Source of the DNA: Actinomycetota bacterium
GTDB lineage: Bacteria > Actinomycetota > Actinomycetes > S36-B12 > UBA10799
Direction: 5' to 3'
NCBI GenBank assembly: GCA_963169225.1
Contig: CAUJDH010000004.1
Coordinates: forward strand, 1-46,387
Length of the DNA stretch: 46,387 bases
Shown in pieces: positions 1-8,947 of this stretch. Both the position numbers and the translations under genes were made by a program. How positions within the stretch are numbered: the stretch's first letter is position 1; each line of letters begins with the position of its first letter. The notes below the pieces were generated by a model that saw nothing but the letters and a program-made list of their open reading frames with translations, was not told the origin of the DNA and made no database searches.

Positions 1-797
1 TGCTCCCAGGCTACGCAGGAAGCCGTCCAGTGCGGATTGGTAATGCGGCTCAGGGTCAAGTCCAGCTGGACGTCTTTGGCCCGATCTGTTCGATGCTTGT
101 GACCGCAGCTAAGGCCCGAGGAGCAGTCACGCCAACAGATATCCGACTCGTCTCCGAATGCGTCGAGGCTGTTGAACGTCGCTGGGAAGAAGCCGACCAC
201 GGAATCTGGGAGATCCGTGATGAGCCGCGTAAGCACGTGCATTCGCGCGTCATGTGCTGGGTGGCTGTGACTAAGGCGATCGAACTGCTTGAGATGGGCG
301 GACACGATGCTGATCAGTGGTACGAGCTAGCCAATACGATCCGAGACGATGTCCTCGCCAACGGTTGGGACGAAGAACTTGGAACCTTCGTCTCGGCCTA
401 TGGACGCAAAGATGTTGATGCTGCTTGTCTCGCTGTGATCACTAGTGGAATGGTTGATGGCCTGGACCCGAAAGCTACCGGCACGATCGCTGCTGTGGAG
501 GCATCACTGCGCGACGGGCCAACCGTCTACCGCTACCGTCACGATGACGGCCTACCTGGCACCGAGGGCGGCATGCACATCTGCACTTCGTGGCTGATCG
601 AGGCTTATATCGCTGGCGGCAAGATCGATACTGCCGAGAATCTGTTCCGCCAAATGATCTCGTGCCGCGGAGGTACCGGTCTCTTATCCGAGATGTACAA
701 CGTGTCAGATGAACGCGGCTTGGGTAACCATCCGCAGGCCTACTCACACATTGGTGTGATCCGGACTGCCATCATGCTCGACGCCCTACGCTCGTAG
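1..797 (+). CDS. GH15-family trehalase/glucoamylase-like hydrolase (3' part)
   Basis: The reading frame is open from the window edge (codons from base 3), so the true start lies outside. The first visible residues, LPGYAGSRPVRIGNAA, match the conserved central segment of bacterial glycoside hydrolase family 15 proteins. HGIWEIR and LLSEMYN follow, and in this family they carry the two catalytic glutamates (general acid and general base). GNHPQAYSHIGVI near the end is the usual C-terminal signature. The family forms an (alpha/alpha)6 barrel and cleaves alpha-glucosidic bonds. In actinobacteria this type is often a trehalase, but substrate cannot be settled from a fragment. It ends with TAG at 795–797. 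No signal peptide can be assessed. Confidence 0.88.
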   Translation, partial: LPGYAGSRPVRIGNAAQGQVQLDVFGPICSMLVTAAKARGAVTPTDIRLVSECVEAVERRWEEADHGIWEIRDEPRKHVHSRVMCWVAVTKAIELLEMGGHDADQWYELANTIRDDVLANGWDEELGTFVSAYGRKDVDAACLAVITSGMVDGLDPKATGTIAAVEASLRDGPTVYRYRHDDGLPGTEGGMHICTSWLIEAYIAGGKIDTAENLFRQMISCRGGTGLLSEMYNVSDERGLGNHPQAYSHIGVIRTAIMLDALRS

Positions 798-871
798 TCG
801 CGACCCATAACCGACTGGTCGACTAAAACCCAGACGATGTAGATGTCCGGACTGTAATATGTCCCAAGAGC

Positions 872-1678
872 ATGTGGCTGATTGAGCTACTTCTCGAACC
901 TGACCGTAAACCGAATGAAGCTGCGATGCATACCAACCCACTTCAAGACTATTCAGACGACAAAGGTAACGTCATCGAGTTTTCTGGGACGACATCTCCA
1001 AAGTCATTCGTAACGTTCCGGGGCAGCAACAATCGAGTGATTATTGACCCACAAGCAAACATCCCGTTCATGAGCGTCTTGATGGACTGCGACAACGGAA
1101 CGCTCATCATCAAACGAACTCGGGCAAAGTTTTCGGCCAGGATCCGCATTGGCCAAGATTCCACCATCAAAATTGGCAAGTCTGTGTCGTCTACCGGACC
1201 TGTAGATATTTCTGCTTGTGAAGGAACCACTGTCCAGATCGGCAATGACTGCATGATCGCACTTGGCGTCCGTATTCGCTCAGACGATGGCCACCCAATA
1301 TTTGATGTGACCAGCGGCAAGAGAATCAACGTATCGCGGGACATTACGATCAAAGACCATGTGTGGCTGGGCATCGAATCATCGATCCTCAAGGGAGCAG
1401 TCATCGGCGAAGGTTCCGTAGTGGGAGCAGGAAGCCTTGTCTCGGGAACGTTTCCCAACAACTGCGCCATCGGAGGAAATCCGGCAAAGATTCTGAGCAC
1501 GAACATTGCATGGGAACGTCCCCATCTCTCACTGTCCGAGCCGTACTACAAACCACACGTCTCGGCACTCAAGAAGCAGTCCAAATACTGGAATTTAACG
1601 AAGCAATCGTCAACTGGTCGTCAAGCTCTGGGCAAGCTCAAACGAGCAGTAAAGCCCAAAAAGAACAAGAAGAAATGA
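872..1678 (+). CDS. Left-handed beta-helix (hexapeptide-repeat) acyltransferase
   Basis: This 268-residue protein has a middle section (about residues 85–210) of repeated I/V-G-x-x hexapeptides, for example IRIGQDSTIKIG, VQIGNDCMIALGVRI, IKDHVWLGIESSILKG and AVIGEGSVVGAGSLV. It ends in GNPAKIL, the usual close of a LbH O-acetyltransferase domain. Such enzymes move acetyl or other acyl groups onto sugars of surface polysaccharides and act as trimers. The C-terminus is very lysine-rich (KPKKNKKK). The start is uncertain: ATG 872 has only a weak ribosome site, and ATG 926 (residue 19) is an alternative. The gene converges on era with a 29-base gap. The sugar substrate is unknown. Confidence 0.8.
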   Translation: MWLIELLLEPDRKPNEAAMHTNPLQDYSDDKGNVIEFSGTTSPKSFVTFRGSNNRVIIDPQANIPFMSVLMDCDNGTLIIKRTRAKFSARIRIGQDSTIKIGKSVSSTGPVDISACEGTTVQIGNDCMIALGVRIRSDDGHPIFDVTSGKRINVSRDITIKDHVWLGIESSILKGAVIGEGSVVGAGSLVSGTFPNNCAIGGNPAKILSTNIAWERPHLSLSEPYYKPHVSALKKQSKYWNLTKQSSTGRQALGKLKRAVKPKKNKKK

Positions 1679-1707
1679 CCAGGCAAATACCGACAGAAGT
1701 TTCTGGT

Positions 1708-2640
1708 TTAGAAACCCAGTCGCCGTAGCTGCTTGGAATCACGTTGCCACTCCTTGGCCACGCGTACGTGAATGTTGAGGTAGACCGGCATCCCAATGAG
1801 CTTGACGATTCCCTGTCTGGCATTAGAACCAATTCGTTTGAGCTTGGCGCCCTTCTTGCCGATGATGATCGGCTTTTGACTCTCACGTTCAACATGAATG
1901 GTGGCGTGGATGTCTAACAATGGTTTATCGTCTGGACGGTCTTCGCGCAATGACATTTCGTCGATCGTCACGGCAACGGAGTGCGGTAATTCGTCATCGA
2001 CTTCGGTGAGCGCAGCCTCGCGGATTAGTTCGGCGATCATGGCTTCTTCAGGCTCATCGGTGATGGTGTCACCGGAGTAAAGCGGCGGCCCTTCCGGCAG
2101 ATCCGAGGTGAACAGACCTATCAACTCGTCAACGTTGTTGCCGTCGACAGCCGACACAGGCACAAAATTACGCACCTTGAGCTCGACTTCTTCACACAAT
2201 TGCTGGGCTTCGGCTAACCGCTGCATCACTTGCTCCGGCGTCGCCACATCCGTTTTGGTCACAACCACATCGACGGCTGTGCGTTGAATCTTGGCGAGTT
2301 CTCCAGCCAAGAATTTGTCACCCGGACCAGTCTTCTCGTCGGCAGCCAAGCAGAACCCGATGACATCGACCTCGGTCCAAGTGGCGTACACCAAATCGTT
2401 GAGGCGCTCGCCCAATAAGGTACGCGGACGATGCAGACCTGGAGTGTCCACAATGATCAATTGCGCATCTGGTCGATTCACAATTCCTCGAACGACGCGA
2501 CGAGTCGTCTGCGGGCGATCAGAAGTAATCGCAATTTTGGAACCCACCATTGCATTGGTGAGCGTCGACTTGCCTGCATTTGGCCTTCCTACAAGACAGG
2601 CGAAACCGCTGCGGAAGTCCTCTGGATTGGTCATGAGCAT
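1708..2640 (-). CDS. era: GTPase Era
   Basis: Era binds the 3' end of 16S rRNA and helps 30S subunit maturation. GTPase motifs are all present: G1 GRPNAGKS (residues 18–25), RPQTTR switch I, G3 DTPG (65–68) and G4 TKTD (129–132, in place of the common NKxD). A C-terminal KH domain carries IIGKKGAKLKRIG and ends EWQRDSKQLRRLGF. At 310 residues it is normal family length. Two ATG starts compete, 2640 and 2634. The gene starts 3 bases after the stop of the Rv2365c-like gene, so it is the last member of the hrcA/dnaJ-to-era run. The order CBS protein–Rv2365c-like–era is the usual actinobacterial one. Confidence 0.97.
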   Translation of the reverse strand: MLMTNPEDFRSGFACLVGRPNAGKSTLTNAMVGSKIAITSDRPQTTRRVVRGIVNRPDAQLIIVDTPGLHRPRTLLGERLNDLVYATWTEVDVIGFCLAADEKTGPGDKFLAGELAKIQRTAVDVVVTKTDVATPEQVMQRLAEAQQLCEEVELKVRNFVPVSAVDGNNVDELIGLFTSDLPEGPPLYSGDTITDEPEEAMIAELIREAALTEVDDELPHSVAVTIDEMSLREDRPDDKPLLDIHATIHVERESQKPIIIGKKGAKLKRIGSNARQGIVKLIGMPVYLNIHVRVAKEWQRDSKQLRRLGF

Positions 2641-2643
2641 CGC

Positions 2644-3009
2644 CTAGTTCTCGCCTGCGAGCACGGCCATAACTTCGCCACTCTCGTCGCACACATAGGT
2701 TCGAACTCGACCGTTACCCATTTCACTAATTACGTCCATCGACTTCTGGTCGATAGCACCCTCAGCCGAAATCAAGGCAGCAGCTTCAAGCCCATCTGCA
2801 CCTGAGGCATAGGCCGAAGCGACTGCCAAATCAACCGCTGACAGCGAGACCGTGGTGAGCGGTACCGTCGCCCCGGTGAAGCTGCGTCCCGTCGTATCGC
2901 GAACTGCTGCGCCCTCAAGCGCTCCAATCCGAGCGCGGGCAGCCTTGGCCAAGGTGATCAGCTTCTGGTCCTCTTCGCTGATGGACAGTAGATCATCAAG
3001 ATCGGTCAT
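2644..3009 (-). CDS. Cytidine deaminase-like protein (Rv2365c type)
   Basis: This small protein sits between the CBS/CorC gene and era, the place held in mycobacteria by Rv2365c. Its pattern (AAARIGALEGAAVRDTTGRSFTGATV, later a Glu-rich AALISAEGA) resembles the cytidine deaminase fold. The zinc-binding C/H-A-E and PCxxC motifs of active deaminases are missing, so it is probably not a deaminase. I chose ATG 3009 (121 residues) because a GAAAG ribosome site lies about 9 bases upstream and the overlap with the previous gene is then short (14 bases). The frame is open to 3036 with further ATGs. No function is established to my knowledge. The adjacency suggests a link to ribosome maturation, which is inference. 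Confidence 0.75.
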   Translation of the reverse strand: MTDLDDLLSISEEDQKLITLAKAARARIGALEGAAVRDTTGRSFTGATVPLTTVSLSAVDLAVASAYASGADGLEAAALISAEGAIDQKSMDVISEMGNGRVRTYVCDESGEVMAVLAGEN

Positions 3010-4024
3010 GTGATTCGCTTTCATCTGGCTTCGCATCTAAAGATTCGTGCGCGTCGGTTGGTTCTTGGGCCGTCACCAATACGGTAGCAACTCGATTGCG
3101 TCTACCAGTTCCGGATTCGGCGAGGATCTGGAAGTTGTCGATCTGGATCGTGGAACCAGGTATCGGCACGACTCCTAGCCTGTGAGCGAGGAGGCCACCC
3201 ACAGAGTCAACATCCTCAACTTCTTCGCTCACACCAAGCCCGGTCAATTCCGCAAAATCGTCAAGTTGCATTCGAGTGTTTACGCGCCATACGCCTGGCC
3301 CGACCTCGACCGCCTCGGGAATCTCACCCTGGTCATGCTCGTCGGCAATCTCCCCCACGATCTCCTCGACAATGTCCTCGATCGTAACCAGACCTGCTGT
3401 GCCGCCATACTCATCAATTACCAGAACAAGGTGGTTATGTTCGGCTTGCATCTCACTCAACACATCGTCGACGCGTTTCGACTCTGGCACTCGGTGAACT
3501 GTCCTCATCAGATCGGTTACATAGGTATTGCCCGTGCCACTTTGTCCGGTAAGTTCCGCTTTGACGATGTCTTTGAGAAAAAGAATCCCTACAACATCGT
3601 CGAGATCCTCACCAACAACAGGGATTCGACTAAAGCCCGAGCGCGAGCACAACGACAGCGCTTGCCTGGCAGTCTTAGTCGACTCGATCCACACCATGTC
3701 GGTACGCGGCACCATGACCTCACGCGCCAAAGTGTCACCCAAATCGATGACAGACTGGATCATTTGACGCTCGTCGTCCTCAATGATGTCGGCAGCTTCG
3801 GCCTTGTCTACGAATTCTCGCAACTCAGGGTCAGTCGAGAATTTGCCTTTGCGAGCTTTGGCTCCGGGAATGACAACATTGCCAAAAGACATGAGAGCGT
3901 TACTGATTGGTTCGAACGCCATACGCAAATAGCCTGCAACGACGCCTGAACTCCTGGCAATGATGTAACCGATGATGAGCGAAATCATCACCGCGCCGAC
4001 TATCACTCCCAGGTAGCTATTCAC
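2996..4024 (-). CDS. CBS-pair / CorC_HlyC domain membrane protein (CNNM-like)
   Basis: It contains two CBS motifs (about residues 95–215; VMVPRTDMVWIE, GVLFLKDIV-like GILFLKDIV, and LVLVIDEYGGTAGLVTIEDIVEEIVGEI) and then a CorC_HlyC (transporter-associated) domain that ends near residue 315. CNNM/CorC proteins are linked to Mg2+/Co2+ efflux. Most family members carry a DUF21 domain with three or more membrane segments before the CBS pair. Here only one clear hydrophobic segment (about residues 5–28) precedes it, so the transport domain seems reduced. The start is GTG 4024, and it overlaps the ybeY stop by four bases (GTGA), which suggests translational coupling. The C-terminal tail is acidic. 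Confidence 0.88.
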   Translation of the reverse strand: MNSYLGVIVGAVMISLIIGYIIARSSGVVAGYLRMAFEPISNALMSFGNVVIPGAKARKGKFSTDPELREFVDKAEAADIIEDDERQMIQSVIDLGDTLAREVMVPRTDMVWIESTKTARQALSLCSRSGFSRIPVVGEDLDDVVGILFLKDIVKAELTGQSGTGNTYVTDLMRTVHRVPESKRVDDVLSEMQAEHNHLVLVIDEYGGTAGLVTIEDIVEEIVGEIADEHDQGEIPEAVEVGPGVWRVNTRMQLDDFAELTGLGVSEEVEDVDSVGGLLAHRLGVVPIPGSTIQIDNFQILAESGTGRRNRVATVLVTAQEPTDAHESLDAKPDESESHDRS

Positions 4025-4548
4025 CTGGTAGCTTCCCGCTCGGAATTCTCGGCGTTTTCGGGATTCTCAGAATCGCCCGGTTCCGACGGTTCATAGAGTT
4101 CAGGATGCTCGTGTTTGAATTCAGCGACTAGCTGGCCTTGGAGTCCGAACATTAGACGTTCTTCGTCCGGTTCCGCATGGTCGTAACCCAGCAAATGCAA
4201 AATGCCATGGGTGACAAGCACACCCATTTCGTCACGGAAGCTATGGCCTGCAACCTCTGCCTGCCGTTGTGCCACTTGAGGGCACACCACGATGTCACCG
4301 AGGTGGCCTTCTTGAGGTTCGCCCTCATCAGCCCGAAGCTCATCCATAGGGAACGACAACACATCCGTCGGTCCAGGCTCGTTCATCCATTGCTCGTGAA
4401 GAACGGTCATAGTTCCTTCATCTACCAACGTGATCGCCAACTCTGCTTGCGGATGCAAACGCAGGCGCCCCATCACATAGGCAGCCTGAGCCACGAGGGA
4501 GCGCTCGTCGCACTCAATCCCGGATTCGTTGGAAATGTCGATAGACAT
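4021..4548 (-). CDS. ybeY: Endoribonuclease YbeY (rRNA maturation factor)
   Basis: YbeY is a zinc-dependent RNase involved in 16S rRNA 3'-end maturation and ribosome quality control. The zinc motif HGILHLLGYDH is intact, preceded by the typical PTDVLSFPMDE and GDIVVCPQVA segments. I set the start at ATG 4548 (MSIDISNESG, 175 residues), ten bases after the phoH stop. The frame is open further upstream to 4632, but that would overlap phoH by some 70 bases and adds no conserved residues. The C-terminal tail (EPSEPGDSENPENAENSE) is long and acidic. Neighbours phoH and era are the usual partners of this gene. Confidence 0.95.
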   Translation of the reverse strand: MSIDISNESGIECDERSLVAQAAYVMGRLRLHPQAELAITLVDEGTMTVLHEQWMNEPGPTDVLSFPMDELRADEGEPQEGHLGDIVVCPQVAQRQAEVAGHSFRDEMGVLVTHGILHLLGYDHAEPDEERLMFGLQGQLVAEFKHEHPELYEPSEPGDSENPENAENSEREATR

Positions 4549-4558
4549 GGGTTCCACT

Positions 4559-5533
4559 CTAGCGATTGGACTTGCTGTCATGTTTGCCATAGGCATCGAC
4601 GATCTTGCCGACCAGCGGATGTCGCACAACATCCCGGCTAGTCAACTCGCAAAATGCGACCTCAGGGATCCCCTGCAGAATGTCGCGTACGACTCTCAGC
4701 CCAGACGGGGCTTGGCCGGGCAAGTCGACCTGTGTGACGTCACCGGTTACCACCACGGTGGAACCGAATCCGAGACGAGTGAGGAACATCTTCATCTGTT
4801 CAGGTGTGGTGTTTTGAGCTTCGTCCAAGATCACAAAAGCATCGTTGAGTGTGCGGCCACGCATATACGCCAATGGGGCAACCTCAATAGTCCCGCTAGT
4901 CATGAGCCTGGGGATCGAATCCGGGTCGATCATGTCGTGTAGGGCGTCATAGAGCGGACGCAAATAAGGGTCGATCTTCTCACTTAAAGTTCCTGGCAAG
5001 AATCCCAATTTCTCTCCTGCCTCGACGGCCGGACGAGTCAGGATGATTCGATTCACCTTTTTGGCTTGCAAGGCCTGAACTGCCTTGGCCACTGCGAGAT
5101 AAGTCTTGCCCGTACCAGCCGGACCAATACCGAAGATCACGGTGTTCTTGTCGATCGCATCGACGTACTCTTTTTGATTCAGAGTCTTGGGGCGAATCGA
5201 CTTACCGCGACTACTCAAGATCCCTGCGGTCAAGAGTTGTGAAGGCGACACTGCCTCGCCAGCACGAATGAGCGCAATGGATCGCTCGATCGAATCGGTT
5301 GTGACGGCGTGACCTGATCGCAGCACCATGAGAAGTTCGTCCAACAACTGACGAGCAATCGCAGTCTCCTGCTCCGATCCAGTCAGCGTGATCTGGTTGC
5401 CGCGAACATGAATATCAACCTCGACAAAGCAGCGTTCGATCTCTCGCAAGACTTCATCGCCCACGCCAAGTAGCCCAACCATCGGTTGAGAGTTGGGCAC
5501 GGTTACGACCACTTCAGTGGCTGTTTCAGTCAA
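4559..5533 (-). CDS. PhoH family ATPase
   Basis: PhoH-like ATPases carry a P-loop NTPase core, here GPAGTGKTYLA (Walker A) and FVILDEAQNTTPEQMKMFLTRLG (Walker B region), after an N-terminal KH-like segment (about residues 10–80). The family lies beside ybeY in most bacteria and is thought to act in RNA metabolism. I prefer the TTG start at 5533 (reading MTETATEVVVTV) because an AGAGGA ribosome site sits just upstream and homologues begin at this point. A second TTG at 5560 would lengthen it by nine residues and overlap the HIT gene. The stop TAG lies ten bases before ybeY. Confidence 0.93.
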   Translation of the reverse strand: MTETATEVVVTVPNSQPMVGLLGVGDEVLREIERCFVEVDIHVRGNQITLTGSEQETAIARQLLDELLMVLRSGHAVTTDSIERSIALIRAGEAVSPSQLLTAGILSSRGKSIRPKTLNQKEYVDAIDKNTVIFGIGPAGTGKTYLAVAKAVQALQAKKVNRIILTRPAVEAGEKLGFLPGTLSEKIDPYLRPLYDALHDMIDPDSIPRLMTSGTIEVAPLAYMRGRTLNDAFVILDEAQNTTPEQMKMFLTRLGFGSTVVVTGDVTQVDLPGQAPSGLRVVRDILQGIPEVAFCELTSRDVVRHPLVGKIVDAYGKHDSKSNR

Positions 5534-5544
5534 AGTTCCTCTTT

Positions 5545-5886
5545 CTATCCAGGTGGCCAAGTCATCTGTCGGCCGGCGAGCAAGTGCGCATGGACGTGAT
5601 CAACAGTTTGACCACCCAGTTGGCCAGTGTTAAAAACGACCCGGTAACCCTCGGTATTCCCCGAGATCTCGCTAACGCTGGTCAACGTGGCGAGGAGTCG
5701 ACCCGCAAGATCAGCGTCTGCCTCTGACAGCTCAGCCACATTCACATAATGCTCCTTCGGAATCGCCAACAAGTGACTCGGTGCTTTGGGATCGATATCG
5801 CGGAACACGAGAACCTCGTCGGTTTCGGCGACCTTGTCGGCAGGGATGTCTCCCGCGACGATCGAACAAAATAAACAATCACTCAT
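5545..5886 (-). CDS. HIT family nucleotide-binding protein
   Basis: This 113-residue histidine-triad protein has the N-terminal CLFCSIVAGDIPA zinc-type motif and the active-site triad HVHAHLL near the end, closing with WPPG. HIT proteins of this branch hydrolyse AMP-lysine or other nucleoside phosphoramidates. It lies between rsmE and phoH in the same direction, as in many actinobacteria. The ATG at 5886 is 40 bases downstream of the rsmE stop, and its 3' end abuts or slightly overlaps the phoH start region. The physiological substrate is not known. Confidence 0.95.
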   Translation of the reverse strand: MSDCLFCSIVAGDIPADKVAETDEVLVFRDIDPKAPSHLLAIPKEHYVNVAELSEADADLAGRLLATLTSVSEISGNTEGYRVVFNTGQLGGQTVDHVHAHLLAGRQMTWPPG

Positions 5887-5926
5887 TGAGCCATTATCGC
5901 AGTAAGCGGGTCGCTAGTAAATGGCG

Positions 5927-6667
5927 TCATCTGTGCAGGATGCACCAGGCGGCACCGACTACGGCTGCTGTACCAGCCCGCATGACATTTCGACCCATTA
6001 GTCGTGTCTCCGAGCCGAGCTGTTCAAAGTTCTCAACTTCGGCTGGAGTCAGACCACCTTCCGGTCCAACTATCAGGACCCGGGCAGCCGTATCATCCGA
6101 TGACAAGTCGACGGTTGCTTCCTCGTGTAAAACCAGGATGTCGCGTCCCTTACTCGCCTCAGATAGTTGCAAAAATTCGGTGAGCCCGGCTGTCGAAATT
6201 GGCAGAAGCACCTTGGGCACACTGGGCTGTCGGCATTGCTTAGCTGCTTCGAATGCCTTGCGCTCTAGACGCTTGTGAATTTTTGTCGCCGCATCGCCTT
6301 TAAGAGTCACTACTGAACGCTCGCTTGCCCACGGCACAATCGTCCCAACGCCCACCTCGGTGAGTTGTTCAACCGCACGTTCCATCCGCTCGCCCTTGAT
6401 CAGTGCGAGCACAACGATCAAATCGGTGCGTGAATCCGAAGGCCCCCATGAATCGGCCCGAACCGTGAGAGAGTCCTTGCCACGCGTCTCAACGACAGTG
6501 CAGTTTGCAACAAGCCCGGATCCGTCAGCGATCAGGACTTGCTCACCAACTTGGATGCGTTTGACTGTGACTGCGTGACGACCTTCATCACCGGTCACGA
6601 CAATCAGAGAATCTTGATTAACTTCGTCTAGCGTGCCGGATTCAGCAAAAAACATGGGCAACGTCAT
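5927..6667 (-). CDS. rsmE: 16S rRNA (uracil-1498-N3)-methyltransferase RsmE
   Basis: RsmE methylates U1498 of 16S rRNA in the assembled 30S subunit, using S-adenosylmethionine. The 246-residue protein begins MFFAESG, carries GDEGRHAVTVKRIQVGEQVLIADG (PUA-like part) and ends in the SPOUT knot motifs LIVGPEGGLTPAEVENFE and LMGRNVMRAGTAA, which form the SAM pocket. It follows dnaJ by 24 bases on the minus strand, a common arrangement that ties heat-shock and ribosome genes together. Confidence 0.96.
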   Translation of the reverse strand: MTLPMFFAESGTLDEVNQDSLIVVTGDEGRHAVTVKRIQVGEQVLIADGSGLVANCTVVETRGKDSLTVRADSWGPSDSRTDLIVVLALIKGERMERAVEQLTEVGVGTIVPWASERSVVTLKGDAATKIHKRLERKAFEAAKQCRQPSVPKVLLPISTAGLTEFLQLSEASKGRDILVLHEEATVDLSSDDTAARVLIVGPEGGLTPAEVENFEQLGSETRLMGRNVMRAGTAAVVGAAWCILHR

Positions 6668-6691
6668 GTCACAAATACCTCGCGGTCAAAC

Positions 6692-7837
6692 CTATTTGAA
6701 TGCGTCGCGGATCCGCGAGAAAATGCCCGACTCCTGCGCATCAGCCACAACGGACTGGCGATCTTCTTCGCCGCGCAAGTTGGCGAATTGGCGAAGTAGT
6801 TCCTCTTGCTGAGCATCCAGCTTGGTGGGCGTCATAACAATCACCTCAACGTGCAAATCCCCACGTCCGGAAGACCGCAGCCTGCCAGCGCCTTTGCCTT
6901 TGAGCGTCTGCACGTAGCCAGATTGAATACCTGGACGCAGACTGATCGTCTCGGGCCCGTCCAGAGTGTCAATATCGATCGAGGTTCCTAGCGCTGCCGC
7001 AGTAATCGGAATCTTGACCTGGCACAGCAAATCGTCACCACTTCGCGTGAACACCGGGTGTTCACGGACCACAACCTCCACATAGAGATCGCCTGCCGGT
7101 CCACCACCCTGTCCAACTTCGGATTTGCCTTGCAGCTGGATCCTCGTGCCAGTCTCGACGCCTGCGGGAACTTTGATCGTGAGCGTTCGACGGGTACGAA
7201 CGCGTCCGTCACCAGCGCACTCGGGGCACGGTGTCACCACGACATTGCCAAAACCGCCACACTGCGGGCAAGGCCTGGTGGTCATCACTTGGCCGAGGAA
7301 GGAACGTTGGACAGTCTGAACTTCGCCTGCACCCTTGCACAGAGTGCAAGTCATGCGATCGGTGCCTGGTGCTGTCCCTTCACCCTCGCAAGTCTCGCAG
7401 TTCACTGCGGTGTCAACCGTGATGTCACGAGTGGCACCGAACACGGCCTCCGACAAATCGACCTCAAGCTGAATGAGTGCATCTTGACCTCGACGGACAC
7501 GTGAACGAGGTCCTCGACTACCACTAGCACCTTGACCAAAGAAGGCATCCATGATGTCGCCGAAGTCGAACCCAGGGGCGCCACCGAATCCACCACCTTG
7601 GCCGCCGCGCGGATCTCCACCCAAGTCGTACATCTGGCGCTTAGACGGATCAGAGAGGACCTCGTAGGCTGCGGTCACCTGCTTGAAGCGCTCCTGAGTG
7701 TCGGGGTCAGGATTGACATCTGGGTGTAGTTCGCGAGCCAGCTTGCGGTAAGCACGCTTAATCTCTTCACCTGTGGCATCCCTGGAGACGCCCAACACAG
7801 AGTAATAGTCAGCGGCCATCTTGCTATTCTTCCCCAT
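6692..7837 (-). CDS. dnaJ: Chaperone protein DnaJ
   Basis: DnaJ stimulates DnaK ATPase and delivers unfolded substrates. Domains in order: J domain with the HPD tripeptide ([11 protein letters not shown]), a Gly/Phe-rich linker ([22 protein letters not shown]), four zinc-finger repeats ([32 protein letters not shown]) and the C-terminal peptide-binding domains. It is the hrcA-linked DnaJ copy of actinobacteria. The start could be ATG 7837 (AGGTG seven bases upstream) or ATG 7819 ([11 protein letters not shown]), which fits the family N-terminus better and has GGGGAAG upstream. It begins two bases after the hrcA stop, so the two are surely co-transcribed. Confidence 0.97.
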   Translation of the reverse strand: MGKNSKMAADYYSVLGVSRDATGEEIKRAYRKLARELHPDVNPDPDTQERFKQVTAAYEVLSDPSKRQMYDLGGDPRGGQGGGFGGAPGFDFGDIMDAFFGQGASGSRGPRSRVRRGQDALIQLEVDLSEAVFGATRDITVDTAVNCETCEGEGTAPGTDRMTCTLCKGAGEVQTVQRSFLGQVMTTRPCPQCGGFGNVVVTPCPECAGDGRVRTRRTLTIKVPAGVETGTRIQLQGKSEVGQGGGPAGDLYVEVVVREHPVFTRSGDDLLCQVKIPITAAALGTSIDIDTLDGPETISLRPGIQSGYVQTLKGKGAGRLRSSGRGDLHVEVIVMTPTKLDAQQEELLRQFANLRGEEDRQSVVADAQESGIFSRIRDAFK

Positions 7838-7839
7838 TG

Positions 7840-8901
7840 CTAAGCACCTGGCATCAGGCGACCCACATAGCGGGCGACCGCCCGAACTGCAGACATCGTG
7901 CCTGGGTAATCCATCCGCGTAGGACCGACAATCCCCAAACGGGCAACCTCATTGCCTTCGGTGCCGTAACCTGCGGTGACCACCGAGGTACTGGCCAAGC
8001 TGAGTTCGCTATTTTCGTGACCGATCGTCACCGCCAAATCTTGACTGACAGGATCAGCCTGCTCGCTCAGTAGTCGCAGAAGCACCATTTGCTCCTCGAG
8101 CGCACTCAAGATCGGCTCTAGATCTTGGGCGAATTCGCCGCCTGCCCGCGCAAGGTTGACGGTGCCACCCACCATGACGCGCTCCTCTTGGCGTTCCACA
8201 ACCGTCTCAAGCAGGGTTGCCACCACAGCAGTCGTCGCCGCACGTGCCGGCCCAGTAAATCTGACCGCGAGATCTTGAACATTGCGCGACACATCAGAGA
8301 AGGAGTGGCCTGCGACCCGCTGGTTGAGTTCGTCACGCATAACCGCTATGTCATCGCTCCCTAGCTCAGGAACCATGACTACTCGCTGCTCAACCCGGCC
8401 AGTCTCGGCGATCATCACGAGCAGCAGACGACCTGGCCCCAGCTCAACGAGTTCCACATGCTGCACGCTGGAGCGCGTCAACGAGGGGTATTGGACGACC
8501 GCCACTTGACGCGTCAACTGCGATAAGAGCCGAACAGTGCTCGCCATCACGTCATCTAGATCAACTGCGGTTCCTAAGAACGAATCGATTGCACGGCGCT
8601 GGGCAGAACTGAGCGGACGAACTTCGGCCAGCTGGTCCACGAACAAGCGGTAGCCCTTGTCAGTTGGTACACGACCAGCAGATGTGTGGGGCTGCTCGAT
8701 GTAGCCTGCTTCCTCTAGAGCGGCCATGTCGTTGCGGATCGTTGCCGAGCTCACTCCAAGCTCATGACGACTGACCAAAGCATTAGACCCGACCGGCTCC
8801 GAAGTTGTCACAAAGTCCTCAACAATGGCTCGCAACACCTCGAGGCGACGCTGATCGGCACCGCGAACAGGCTTTGCCGCTGACAGCGATTCATGTGACA
8901 T
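7840..8901 (-). CDS. hrcA: Heat-inducible transcription repressor HrcA
   Basis: HrcA represses heat-shock genes by binding CIRCE operators and is itself stabilised by GroEL. The N-terminal winged helix ([74 protein letters not shown]) is a textbook match, and the 353-residue length is normal. The gene leads the minus-strand run that goes to era. No CIRCE repeat is visible upstream, so its targets are probably groESL or dnaK elsewhere. ATG 8901 has no clear ribosome site. A TAAACT box ends seven bases before it, which suggests a leaderless transcript. Confidence 0.97.
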   Translation of the reverse strand: MSHESLSAAKPVRGADQRRLEVLRAIVEDFVTTSEPVGSNALVSRHELGVSSATIRNDMAALEEAGYIEQPHTSAGRVPTDKGYRLFVDQLAEVRPLSSAQRRAIDSFLGTAVDLDDVMASTVRLLSQLTRQVAVVQYPSLTRSSVQHVELVELGPGRLLLVMIAETGRVEQRVVMVPELGSDDIAVMRDELNQRVAGHSFSDVSRNVQDLAVRFTGPARAATTAVVATLLETVVERQEERVMVGGTVNLARAGGEFAQDLEPILSALEEQMVLLRLLSEQADPVSQDLAVTIGHENSELSLASTSVVTAGYGTEGNEVARLGIVGPTRMDYPGTMSAVRAVARYVGRLMPGA

Positions 8902-8907
8902 GTGGAT

Positions 8908-8913
8908 AGTTTA
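8908..8913 (-). promoter_or_regulatory. Candidate -10 box for a leaderless hrcA transcript
   Basis: On the minus strand the hexamer TAAACT ends seven bases before the hrcA ATG at 8901, so a start of transcription at or next to the A of the ATG would be expected. No Shine-Dalgarno is seen. A -35 box is not convincing. This is inference from spacing only. Confidence 0.3.
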
Positions 8914-8947
8914 AACGCAGAGCTAAGCAATGTGCCAAGCTTGTCCC

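Noticed and set aside
1699-1715. A hairpin GTTTCT–GGTTT–AGAAAC between the convergent acyltransferase and era ends.
   Set aside because: It is only six base pairs, partly inside the era coding end and without a T-run.
2996-3036. The longest start (3036) of the deaminase-like gene.
   Set aside because: It would overlap the upstream gene by 41 bases, and ATG 3009 has the better ribosome site.
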